Assembly: GCF_019468565.1 (NCBI RefSeq)
Contig: NZ_CP080521.1
Span: 62,001-126,000 of the forward strand
Direction of reading: 5' to 3'
Length of the DNA stretch: 64,000 bases
Source of the DNA: Pseudonocardia sp. DSM 110487
Lineage (GTDB): Bacteria; Actinomycetota; Actinomycetes; Mycobacteriales; Pseudonocardiaceae
Shown here: positions 8,716-16,516 of the stretch, in pieces
Layout: the number at the start of each line of letters is the position of its first letter
Numbering within the stretch: the stretch's first letter is position 1
Position numbers and translations under genes: made by a program
Notes under the pieces: model-generated
What the model was told of the DNA's origin: nothing
The model's database searches: none
The model's input: the letters and a program-made list of their open reading frames with translations, nothing else

Positions 8716-10464
8716 GTGACGACAACCGGCATCATCGCGCTCGTGGCCATCGGCCTCGTCGCGGTGGCGTCGGCCGTGATCGGGTCGCTCGGGGTGCGCG
8801 TCGCGCGCAGCACCTCCGACTTCTTCGTGGCCTCGCGCACGGTCGGCCCGATGGCCAACGCGGGCGCGATCTCGGGTGAGTACCTCTCCGCGGCGTCGTT
8901 CCTCGGTATCGCGGGGCTGATCCTGCGCGACGGGGTCGATGCGCTCTGGTACCCGGTCGGCTACACGGCGGGCTACCTCGCGCTCGTGCTGTTCGTCTCG
9001 GCCCCGTTGCGCCGCTCCGGCGCGTACACGGTGCCCGACTTCGCGGAGTTCCGGCTGCGGTCCGGCGTGCTGCGCAAGGTCTGCGCGGTGTTCGTCGTCG
9101 TCATCGGCTGGCTGTACCTGCTGCCCCAGCTTCAGGGGGCCGGTCTCACCGTCACCACGGTCACGGGGCTGCCGGGCTGGACCGGAGCCGCGGTGGCGGC
9201 CTTCATCGTCGTCGCCACCGTGGTGCTGGGCGGCATGCGCTCGATCACGTTCGTGCAGGCGTTCCAGTACTGGCTCAAGCTCACCGCGCTGGCGCTGCCC
9301 GCGATCATCGCGGCGATCTTCTTCTTCAGCGACGACCGCACGTTCGACAAGCCGGCCCCGCCGCAGTTCCCCGACCGCGCGACGGTCGACATCCGTACCG
9401 ATGTGGAGCTGCAGGTCGGGGAGCCGGTCCAGTTCACCGCCACCGGGGTGGTCGACGGCAGGCAGGTGGTCGACAGCCCCGTCCGCTGGGACGTCGGACG
9501 GCACACCGTCCAGGCGGGGTCGGAGCTCGAATTCCCCGCAGGCGCGCCGGTGCCGGTGGTGGCTGGGGCGCCCGTGTCGGACTCCACGTGGCTCGCCCCG
9601 TTCCCGGGCGGCCGCGAGCACGGCCTGCTCGCCACGTACTCGCTGATCATCGCGCTGTTCCTCGGCACGATGGGCCTGCCGCACGTGCTCGTGCGCTTCT
9701 ACACCAACCCCGACGGGCGGGCGGCGCGGCGCACCGCTGTGTTCGTGCTCGCCCTGCTCGGATGTTTCTACCTGGCGGTCACGCTGCTCGGCGCACTGTC
9801 GCGGCTCTACACCCCGCAGCTGCTCGTCAACGGCGACACGGATGCGGCCGTGCTGCTGCTGCCGGCCGCCGTGCTCGGCAGCGGGCTGGCGGGCGCCCTG
9901 CTCGGTGGGCTGGTGGCGGCCGGTGCGTGGGCCGCGTTCCTGTCCACCGCATCCGGGCTGATCGTGAGCGTCGCGGGCGTGCTGTCCACCGATCTCATCG
10001 GCAGCAGCAAGGTGCGCGACTTCCGACTGTCGGCCGTGCTCGCCGGTGCGATACCGCTCGCGATGGCGGTTGCGGTCACCCGGCTCGATTTCGGCGAAGC
10101 CGTCGCGCTGGTGTTCGCGGTGGCCGCGTCGACGTTCTGCCCGCTGCTCGTACTCGGCATCTGGTGGCGCGGGCTCACCGCGGCGGGCGGTATCGCGGGC
10201 ATACTGGTCGGCGGGATCAGCTCGGCAGGCGCGGTCGCCATGAGCCTCGCCGGGTTCGTCGACTCCGGATGGCTGGGCGTGCTGCTCTACCGGCCGGCGA
10301 TCGCCACCGTGCCCGCCGCGTTCGTCACGATGATCGTGGTGAGCAGGATGACCGCACGGCATCGCCCCGTCGACGCCGACCAGGTGCTCCTGCGGCTGCA
10401 CGCACCGGAACGGCTCGGTCTGAGCCGCGACCGCCTCGAGGATCGTCAGCGTCCCACCTGGTGA
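8716..10464 (+). CDS. Sodium:solute symporter, ActP/MctC-like (paralogue 2)
   Basis: The 582-residue product is the tandem paralogue of the preceding symporter. It shares the GAISGEYLSAASFLGIAG and MGLPHVLVRFYTN segments and the same type of roughly 95-residue polar insertion (encoded about 9340-9630), though the inserted sequence has diverged clearly more than the helices. A 50-bp gap separates the two genes. The hexamer CATAGT at 8704-8709 lies 6 nt before the GTG, so a separate leaderless transcript is possible. Divergence limited to the external insert would suit a change in substrate or partner, but that is inference. Confidence 0.9.
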   Translation: MTTTGIIALVAIGLVAVASAVIGSLGVRVARSTSDFFVASRTVGPMANAGAISGEYLSAASFLGIAGLILRDGVDALWYPVGYTAGYLALVLFVSAPLRRSGAYTVPDFAEFRLRSGVLRKVCAVFVVVIGWLYLLPQLQGAGLTVTTVTGLPGWTGAAVAAFIVVATVVLGGMRSITFVQAFQYWLKLTALALPAIIAAIFFFSDDRTFDKPAPPQFPDRATVDIRTDVELQVGEPVQFTATGVVDGRQVVDSPVRWDVGRHTVQAGSELEFPAGAPVPVVAGAPVSDSTWLAPFPGGREHGLLATYSLIIALFLGTMGLPHVLVRFYTNPDGRAARRTAVFVLALLGCFYLAVTLLGALSRLYTPQLLVNGDTDAAVLLLPAAVLGSGLAGALLGGLVAAGAWAAFLSTASGLIVSVAGVLSTDLIGSSKVRDFRLSAVLAGAIPLAMAVAVTRLDFGEAVALVFAVAASTFCPLLVLGIWWRGLTAAGGIAGILVGGISSAGAVAMSLAGFVDSGWLGVLLYRPAIATVPAAFVTMIVVSRMTARHRPVDADQVLLRLHAPERLGLSRDRLEDRQRPTW

Positions 10465-10476
10465 GATCCACCGCTC

Positions 10477-10490
10477 CCGGTGATCACCGG
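10477..10490. promoter_or_regulatory. 14-bp perfect palindrome after the second symporter gene
   Basis: CCGGTGATCACCGG is its own reverse complement and lies 12 nt after the symporter stop. It could be a short terminator stem without a loop or a dimer-binding operator. It opens the 277-bp noncoding stretch 10465-10741, which otherwise holds candidate LytTR half-sites and the promoter region of the DUF485/symporter operon. Confidence 0.35.
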
Positions 10491-10547
10491 ACGGATGAAC
10501 CCAAGGTCACGATTCGGGGCGGTACGTCCGAGTCCGACCGCTCGTCA

Positions 10548-10588
10548 ACCGTTCGTCGGCCACTTGTCCCGATTCACCCGCCGTTGAT
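10548..10588 (+). promoter_or_regulatory. Candidate LytTR-type direct half-sites upstream of DUF485
   Basis: ACCGTTCGT (10548-10556) matches the LytTR half-site consensus [TA][AC][CA]GTTN[AG][TG] at every position, and GCCGTTGAT (10580-10588) at eight of nine. They are 32 bp apart, about three helical turns, rather than the usual 21-22. TCAGTTGCG at 10604-10612 is a weaker third match. They lie in front of the DUF485/actP-type operon, the expected target of the regulator at 4670-5545. The motif is short and degenerate, so this is tentative. Confidence 0.3.
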
Positions 10589-10741
10589 CGTGAGCTTGTC
10601 TCGTCAGTTGCGCAACGCCCGCCATCACCCAGCTGGAGTATTCCGGCGTGGGAGTGTGACTCAACTATGGTTCGCCCCGTTGTGCCCCGGAAGGCGCGGC
10701 GACGATGCAGTGCGCGGACGGAAGAGAACGGAGACGACGCC

Positions 10742-11074
10742 GTGAGTGCCACAGGCGAGCGATCTACAGGCACCATCTACGAACAGATGCAAGCCACTCC
10801 CGAATTCGTCGAACTGCGCAGGAAACTCCGGCGGTTCGTCTTCCCGATGAGTGTCGCCTTCCTGCTCTGGTACCTCCTCTACGTGCTGCTGGCATCGTTC
10901 GCTCCGGCGTTCATGGCCATCCCGGTGTTCGGCAACATCAACATCGGGCTCATCATCGGGCTGTTGCAGTTCGTCACGACGTTCGTGATCACGACCGTCT
11001 ACGTGCGGTACGCGAACCGGCACCTCGACCCGGCCGCCGAGAAGATCCGCCATGAGATCGAAGGTGTGGAATGA
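10742..11074 (+). CDS. DUF485 inner-membrane protein
   Basis: The 110-residue protein has the DUF485 layout: a short polar N-terminus ending EFVELRRKLRRFVFP, then two membrane helices (about MSVAFLLWYLLYVLLASFA and IGLIIGLLQFVTTFVITTVY) and a basic tail. DUF485 proteins (YjcH in E. coli) are encoded directly before ActP-type symporters, as here. I chose the GTG at 10742 because GGAG at 10730-10733 is well spaced and the upstream extension is not family-like. The gene overlaps the symporter by four bases (ATGA), indicating coupled translation and probably a stoichiometric complex. Confidence 0.88.
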   Translation: MSATGERSTGTIYEQMQATPEFVELRRKLRRFVFPMSVAFLLWYLLYVLLASFAPAFMAIPVFGNINIGLIIGLLQFVTTFVITTVYVRYANRHLDPAAEKIRHEIEGVE

Positions 11075-12747
11075 GCAGCGCCGTGAGTGTCCTTGCGCAG
11101 GCCCCGGCGTCCCCCGGCGTCGGCAGCCCGGTACTGAACATCGGCATCTTCGCCCTGTTCGTGGTGGTCACCCTGGTCGTGGTGTTCCGGGCCAGCCGGA
11201 ACAACAAGACCGCGTCGGACTACTACGCGGCCGGCCGGTCGTTCACCGGCCCGCAGAACGGGGTCGCGATTGCGGGTGACTACCTGTCGGCGGCGTCGTT
11301 CCTCGGTATTGCGGGCGCGATCGCGGTGAACGGCTACGACGGGTTCCTCTACTCGATCGGCTTCCTGGTCGCGTGGCTCGTGGCTCTGCTGCTGGTGGCA
11401 GAGCTGCTGCGGAACACCGGCAAGTTCACGATGGGCGACGTGCTGAGCTTCCGGATGCGGCAGCGTCCGGTGCGGGCGGCGGCGGCCACCTCCACTCTGG
11501 TGGTGTCGTTCTTCTACCTGCTGGCGCAGATGGCCGGCGCGGGTGCGTTGATCGCGCTGCTGCTGCAGATCCCGAACAGCAACACGTTCGGGCAGGGCGT
11601 GGTCATCGCGATCGTCGGTGCCCTGATGATCACCTATGTGCTGGTCGGCGGCATGAAGGGCACCACGTGGGTGCAGATCATCAAGGCCGCCCTGCTGATC
11701 ATCGGCACGGCAGTGATCACCGTCTGGGTCCTCGCCAAGTTCGGGTTCAACCTCTCCGCGCTGCTCGGGCAGTCCGTCTCGGCCAACCCGTCGATCACGA
11801 ACTCCTCGGGCGCGGTTCGAGAGCTCGGCGACAACCTGCTCAGCCCGGGCCTCGCCTACGGTGCCTCGACCACATCGAAGATCGACTTCTTGTCACTGGG
11901 CCTGGCGCTGGTGCTCGGCACGGCGGGCCTGCCGCACATCCTGATGCGCTTCTACACGGTGCCGAGCTCCAAGGAGGCGCGCCGCTCGGTGGTTTGGGCG
12001 ATCTGGCTGATCGGCATCTTCTACCTGTTCTCGCTGGTGCTGGGCTACGGCGCGTCCGCCCTGGTCACCGGGGGTGCGCAGCGGATCTCCACCGCGCCGG
12101 GCGGCACCAACTCGGCGGCGCCGCTCCTGGCGTACGAGCTGGGCGGCGAGATCCTGCTGGGGATCATCTCGGCGATCGCGTTCGCCACGATCCTGGCGGT
12201 GGTGGCCGGTCTGACGATCACCGCGTCGGCGTCCTTCGCCCACGACGTGTACGCCAACGTCATCAAGCGTGGGGAGACCAGCCCGGACGCCGAGGTGCGG
12301 GTGGCCCGCATCACCGCCGTGGTGATCGGCGTCATCGCCATCGCCGCCGGCATCCTGGCTCGCAACCAGAACATCGCGTTCCTGGTCGCGCTGGCGTTCG
12401 CGGTGGCGGCGTCGGCGAACCTGCCGACGATCCTCTACTCGCTGTTCTGGAAGCGGTTCAACACGACGGGCGCGCTCTGGAGCATCTACGGCGGTCTGGC
12501 GTCCTGCGTGCTCCTGATCGTCTTCTCGCCGGCGATCTCCGGCCGCCCGACGGCGATGATTCCGAACGCGGACTTCGCCCTGTTCCCGCTGGCCAACCCC
12601 GGCCTGGTGTCGATCCCGCTGTCGTTCGTCCTGGGGATCATCGGCACGTACGTCGGCGGCAGGCACCCCGTCGAGGAGGGCAAGTTCGCCGAGATGGAGG
12701 TCCGCTCGCTCACCGGGGCCGGCTCCGAGAAGGCGACCGTGCACTGA
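11071..12747 (+). CDS. Cation/acetate symporter (ActP/MctC type)
   Basis: The 558-residue polytopic SSS transporter has the signature segments GVAIAGDYLSAASFLGIAG, GTAGLPHILMRFYTVP and LTITASASFAHDVYANV of ActP/MctC, which import acetate, propionate or pyruvate with Na+ or H+. It lacks the large external insertion of the two paralogues upstream, so it is the conventional member of the set. It starts inside the DUF485 stop codon. A perfect 12-bp terminator stem follows at 12764-12792. Control by the LytS/LytTR pair is plausible from position but not proven. Confidence 0.93.
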   Translation: MSSAVSVLAQAPASPGVGSPVLNIGIFALFVVVTLVVVFRASRNNKTASDYYAAGRSFTGPQNGVAIAGDYLSAASFLGIAGAIAVNGYDGFLYSIGFLVAWLVALLLVAELLRNTGKFTMGDVLSFRMRQRPVRAAAATSTLVVSFFYLLAQMAGAGALIALLLQIPNSNTFGQGVVIAIVGALMITYVLVGGMKGTTWVQIIKAALLIIGTAVITVWVLAKFGFNLSALLGQSVSANPSITNSSGAVRELGDNLLSPGLAYGASTTSKIDFLSLGLALVLGTAGLPHILMRFYTVPSSKEARRSVVWAIWLIGIFYLFSLVLGYGASALVTGGAQRISTAPGGTNSAAPLLAYELGGEILLGIISAIAFATILAVVAGLTITASASFAHDVYANVIKRGETSPDAEVRVARITAVVIGVIAIAAGILARNQNIAFLVALAFAVAASANLPTILYSLFWKRFNTTGALWSIYGGLASCVLLIVFSPAISGRPTAMIPNADFALFPLANPGLVSIPLSFVLGIIGTYVGGRHPVEEGKFAEMEVRSLTGAGSEKATVH

Positions 12748-12763
12748 CCCGACACGCACACGA

Positions 12764-12792
12764 CGGCGCCCGGCCCCTGTGGCCGGGCGCCG
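12764..12792 (+). terminator. Intrinsic-terminator-like hairpin
   Basis: CGGCGCCCGGCC (12764-12775) and GGCCGGGCGCCG (12781-12792) form a perfect 12-bp stem with the loop CCTGT. It lies 16 nt after the symporter stop and is followed by TTCG rather than a T-run. It closes the transport operon before the rhodanese gene. Confidence 0.75.
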
Positions 12793-12839
12793 TTCGCGTT
12801 CACGGGGGTGTGACGTCCCGCCGTGCGAGGATTGGGGAC

Positions 12840-13172
12840 ATGACCGGTCCAGCCGTCCCGGAGGTGGCGGTGGCGCAGCTACCGCCCGACGCCGCCCTGC
12901 TCGATGTCCGCGAGTCCGACGAGTGGGCCGCCGGTCACGCGCCCGGGGCCACCCACCTGCCGATGTCGGAGCTCACCGGCCGGATGGACGAGCTGCCCGA
13001 CGGCGACCCGCTCTACGTCATCTGCCGTTCCGGCGGCCGATCAGCGCGCGTGGTGGCCTACCTGTCCGCGCAGGGCTATCCGGCGGTCAACGTCGAGGGC
13101 GGGATGCAGGCGTGGGCCCAGCAGGGCCGCGACATCGTCGCAGACAGCGGCGCCCAGCCCCAGATCGTCTAG
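12840..13172 (+). CDS. Rhodanese-like single-domain protein
   Basis: The 110-residue protein is one rhodanese domain. LLDVRESDEWAAGHAPGA is the canonical N-terminal signature and the active-site loop CRSGGRS carries the persulfide cysteine C62. Small stand-alone rhodaneses transfer sulfane sulfur in the cytoplasm; the acceptor is unknown. The ATG at 12840 has AGGATTGGGG just upstream. The gene lies between the transport operon terminator and a DUF4328 gene with no evident pathway link. Confidence 0.93.
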   Translation: MTGPAVPEVAVAQLPPDAALLDVRESDEWAAGHAPGATHLPMSELTGRMDELPDGDPLYVICRSGGRSARVVAYLSAQGYPAVNVEGGMQAWAQQGRDIVADSGAQPQIV

Positions 13173-13217
13173 GACACGCCCGTGCAACCACCAGCGTCTG
13201 GTGCGGAGGGGGGCGGC

Positions 13218-14129
13218 ATGGGCCCGCCGTGCCCCCGCTGTGGCCGCCAGGCTCCCGCCGGTGGAGGACCGTTCTGCCCGTTCTGCGGCCGCTACCTCGC
13301 CGCCCTGCGCTGGGTGGCGGAACCCCCTCCCGGCATCACACAGCCCCGGCGGGTGCCCGTGCGGGCCCGCTACACCGGGCCGCCGCGGTACCGCCTGCTG
13401 CCTCGGTGGGGGTTCCCGCTCGGTCCGTGGAAGTCACCGGAGCCGGAGCAGCCGCACCCGGATCCGCTGGTCGGCACGCGGTCGCTCGTGGGCTCCCTCG
13501 TTCCCTTGCTGTGGGCCACCGCGGCGGTTGCGCTGCTCGCCTCCGGCGCCGAGGTCTGGCGGTACGTCCTCCTGCTTGCGAGCCGCGACGGCGCGCTCCA
13601 GGCAGAAGCCGTGGCGGCCTCGGACGCCCTCGTCGCGTCCGCGGGCACCGTCGCCCCCATCCTGAGCCTCGTGGTCGGCGTGCTGATGGTGCTGTGGACG
13701 GTCCGCGCCGCGCAGGCGGCGGGCGATCGGGCACAGGTCCGGCCGTCCCGGTCCCCGCGCATGATCGTGCTCGGGTGGCTGGTGCCCGGGCTGAACCTGT
13801 CGATCCCCGGGTCAGTGCTCGCCGAGATCGAGCACAGCGCCATCGGGCTGCCGGCCGACCGGCGCCCGCGGCCGTCGCGGCTGGTGCTCGTCTGGTGGGG
13901 GCTGTGGGCCGCGAGTGTGGTGCTCACGGTCGTGGTGCTGCTGTGGTCGCTGCGCACCGGAGTCCAGGCGCGCGCCGACGGTGTCGTGCTGCACGCGGTG
14001 CTCGACCTGCTCGCGGCGGTCACCGCGGGCGTCACGGCGCGGCTCGTGCTCCGGATCACCCGGCTGCTCGCCCCCGCGGCGCCCCGCAGGCGCGAGGTGC
14101 TGATGCGGGTCAACCCGGCGCCCGCCTGA
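13218..14129 (+). CDS. Zinc-ribbon DUF4328 membrane protein
   Basis: The 303-residue protein starts with a zinc-ribbon-like pair of CxxC motifs (CPRC and CPFC). A proline-rich linker follows, then four predicted membrane helices. The segment GWLVPGLNLSIPGSVLAEI is the core of DUF4328, a membrane domain of unknown function common in Actinobacteria. I prefer the ATG at 13218, preceded by GGAGGGGGG, over the in-frame GTG at 13182. It converges on the ABC-transporter operon, with only 12 bp between the stops. Confidence 0.8.
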   Translation: MGPPCPRCGRQAPAGGGPFCPFCGRYLAALRWVAEPPPGITQPRRVPVRARYTGPPRYRLLPRWGFPLGPWKSPEPEQPHPDPLVGTRSLVGSLVPLLWATAAVALLASGAEVWRYVLLLASRDGALQAEAVAASDALVASAGTVAPILSLVVGVLMVLWTVRAAQAAGDRAQVRPSRSPRMIVLGWLVPGLNLSIPGSVLAEIEHSAIGLPADRRPRPSRLVLVWWGLWAASVVLTVVVLLWSLRTGVQARADGVVLHAVLDLLAAVTAGVTARLVLRITRLLAPAAPRRREVLMRVNPAPA

Positions 14130-14141
14130 CACCGACGCAGG

Positions 14142-15737
14142 TCAGTCGCCTGCCTGCGGGAAGAACCGGGTCAGCACGGCAGCCTCGAGCACACCGACCG
14201 CGGTGTAGCAGAGGATCGACGTGGCGGTGAGCACCACCACGGAAGCCCACAGCTCGTCGTAGCGGAAACCGCCGACGGCACGCAGGATCGCGCCTCCCAT
14301 GCCCTCACCGGTGATCAGCCACTCGGCGATCAGCGCGCCGATCAGCGCTCCTGGCACGGCGATGCGAGCCGATGCGAACAGCGCGGGAAGCGCGGAGGGC
14401 AGCGCCACCTTTCGCAGCGCCGTCACCCGGCCGCCGCCGTAGGCCTGCACCAGGTCGATCGCGGAGCTGCTGGCCGAGCGCATGCCGAACACGACGTTCA
14501 CCAGCACCGGGAAGAACACGACGATCGCGCCGATCACGGCGACGCCGACGAGGCCGCGGCCGAATACCAGCGCGATGATCGGGGTCATCGCGATCAGCGG
14601 CACGGAGCGCAGCAGCATCGCGACCGGCATCAGCGTGCGCTCCAGGCTGCGCACCAGCACGAACACCACGGCCGCCGCGAGCGCTCCGATCAGGCCTGCC
14701 GCGAACCCGATGGCGGCGTCGCGCAGCGTCACGAGCAGCGCGCCCAGTACGGCTGCCCGGTTCGCCTGTGCGTCGTCGTCGGTCACGAGGTAGGCCCACA
14801 CCGCCGTTGGGGGCTTGCCGACCATCCGGCTGATGTCGAACACCTCGAGGAACGCGATCCACAGCGCCAGCACGACCACCGCGGAGACGACCAGCGGCAG
14901 CACCAGCCGCCCGACAGCGCGCAGGAATGCCACCGGGCCGTTCCCCTCGACGCGGAGGCCGCGCGCGCTCGGCGTGCCCGGGCCGGAAACCGCCCCTGCC
15001 CACGGGGTGACGAGCCGGGCGGCGAGGGCGACCAGCCCGTAGCCGATGAAGGCGAGCAGGCCGGTCAGCAACGCGAGTGCCCAGGTGCGGGCGACCTCGT
15101 ACTGCTGCTGCGCGACGGTGAGCACCACGCCGAGGCCGCTGTCGACGCCGCCCAGGTACTCGCCGACGATCGCGCCGAGCATCGCGGCCGGGACTGCGAT
15201 CTTCAGCGCGTTGAGCGTCGCCGGCAGGGCGGCGATCAGCTGGACCTTCACCAGCCGCTGCCAGCGGTTCCCGCCGAACGCCGTGACAGCGTCGAGGCTC
15301 GCGCGATCGGCCGCCCGCAGGCCGAGCAGGGCGCCGATCAGCGTGGTGAAGAAGACGGAGAGGGCGGCGAGGAACACCGTGGGCGTGCGGCCGCCGAACA
15401 CCACGAGGATGATCGGGCCGATCGCGGTCAGCGGGATGCAGTAGCTGATCACCGCGAGCTGGGTGGCGACGCCCTCGACCGCCGGAACCAGCAGCACGAC
15501 GACGGCGATCGCCAGCGCGAGCGCGTTGCCCCACAGGAAGCCGAGCCCCGCCCCGCGCAGCGTGATCGCCGCGTTGGACCAGTAGAAGCCGAACCCGTCG
15601 GTGACGAACTGGCCGACGACGGCCGCCGGTGTGGGTACCGCCCCGCTCGCCCGGAACGCCGTGACTGCCACGAGCCACCAGCAGCCGACGAGCAGCGCCA
15701 TGCCGATCGCCGCGCCCGCCCAGCCGCGCCGCGTCAC
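14142..15737 (-). CDS. ABC transporter permease with two fused membrane domains
   Basis: The 531-residue protein contains two complete BPD_transp_1 permease units. The first has its EAA-type cytoplasmic loop around DAVTAFGGNRWQRLVKVQL and the second around DLVQAYGGGRVTALRKVAL. NitT/TauT-family importers usually use a homodimer of a single-domain permease, so this natural fusion would give a pseudo-heterodimer with room for the halves to diverge. The GTG overlaps the ATPase stop by four bases. It forms the pore for the importer encoded with 15734-16516 and 16516-17568. Confidence 0.92.
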   Translation of the reverse strand: MTRRGWAGAAIGMALLVGCWWLVAVTAFRASGAVPTPAAVVGQFVTDGFGFYWSNAAITLRGAGLGFLWGNALALAIAVVVLLVPAVEGVATQLAVISYCIPLTAIGPIILVVFGGRTPTVFLAALSVFFTTLIGALLGLRAADRASLDAVTAFGGNRWQRLVKVQLIAALPATLNALKIAVPAAMLGAIVGEYLGGVDSGLGVVLTVAQQQYEVARTWALALLTGLLAFIGYGLVALAARLVTPWAGAVSGPGTPSARGLRVEGNGPVAFLRAVGRLVLPLVVSAVVVLALWIAFLEVFDISRMVGKPPTAVWAYLVTDDDAQANRAAVLGALLVTLRDAAIGFAAGLIGALAAAVVFVLVRSLERTLMPVAMLLRSVPLIAMTPIIALVFGRGLVGVAVIGAIVVFFPVLVNVVFGMRSASSSAIDLVQAYGGGRVTALRKVALPSALPALFASARIAVPGALIGALIAEWLITGEGMGGAILRAVGGFRYDELWASVVVLTATSILCYTAVGVLEAAVLTRFFPQAGD

Positions 15738-16516
15738 GCCTGCTCGCCCTTGGCGCTGAACACCAGGTCGGACACGCGGTCGTGGAGCGCGTGGAACTCC
15801 GGGCTTCGCTGCATGTCCACCGTGCGCGGTCGTGGCAGGTCGATCGGGACGAGGTCGAGGATCCGCCCCGGACGCGGGCTCATGACGGCCACGACGTCGG
15901 AGAGGAACACCGCCTCCGCGATCCCGTGCGTCACCATCAGCGTGGTGGCGGGCTGCTCGGTCCAGATCCGCAGCAGCTCCAGGTTGAGCCGCTGCCGGGT
16001 CATGTCGTCGAGCGCCCCGAACGGCTCGTCGAGCAGCAGCACCCGTGGCCGCAGCACCAGCGCCCGCGCGATCGACACCCGCTGCCGCATCCCGCCGGAG
16101 AGCTGGGCGGGCTTGGCCTTCTCGAAGCCCTGCAGGCCGACGAGCTCCACCAGGTCCGTCAAGAGCCCGGGCTCGGGCCGGATCCCGGCCACCTCGAGCG
16201 GCATCCTGATGTTGGTCAGCACGCTGCGCCACGGCAGCAGCGCGGGGTCCTGGAACGCGATGCCGAGGTGGTGGTGGCCGCGTAGCTCCTGCGGGCCCTC
16301 GCCGTGCACCAGCGCCGTGCCCGCGCTGGGCGTCTCCAGCCCGGCGAGGATGCGCAGCACCGTGGACTTGCCGCAGCCCGACGGCCCGACCAGCGACACG
16401 AACGTGCCGCGCTCGGTGCTGAGGTCGACGCCGTCGAGCGCGGTGACCTCGCGGCGCCCGAGGGTGAACCGTTTCTCCAGGCCGGTCAGCGTGATCCCGG
16501 ACCCGTTGCCTGCCAT
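15734..16516 (-). CDS. ABC transporter ATP-binding protein (NitT/TauT type)
   Basis: The 260-residue ATPase has Walker A GPSGCGKST, the Q-loop AFQDPALLPW, the signature LSGGMRQR, Walker B VLLLDEPFGALD and the switch histidine in MVTHGIAEA. The sequence after the Q-loop (LPWRSVLTNIRMPLEV) is typical of SsuB/TauB/ThiZ-like importers. The ATG shares one base with the binding-protein stop, and the stop overlaps the permease start, so all three are translated as a coupled unit. It energises import of the ligand captured by the lipoprotein encoded upstream. Confidence 0.95.
   Translation of the reverse strand: MAGNGSGITLTGLEKRFTLGRREVTALDGVDLSTERGTFVSLVGPSGCGKSTVLRILAGLETPSAGTALVHGEGPQELRGHHHLGIAFQDPALLPWRSVLTNIRMPLEVAGIRPEPGLLTDLVELVGLQGFEKAKPAQLSGGMRQRVSIARALVLRPRVLLLDEPFGALDDMTRQRLNLELLRIWTEQPATTLMVTHGIAEAVFLSDVVAVMSPRPGRILDLVPIDLPRPRTVDMQRSPEFHALHDRVSDLVFSAKGEQA

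Noticed and set aside
14142..15737. Two separate permease genes fused by a sequencing frameshift
   Set aside because: The frame runs through both domains without disturbance. The linker is normal in composition, so a true fusion is more likely than an error.
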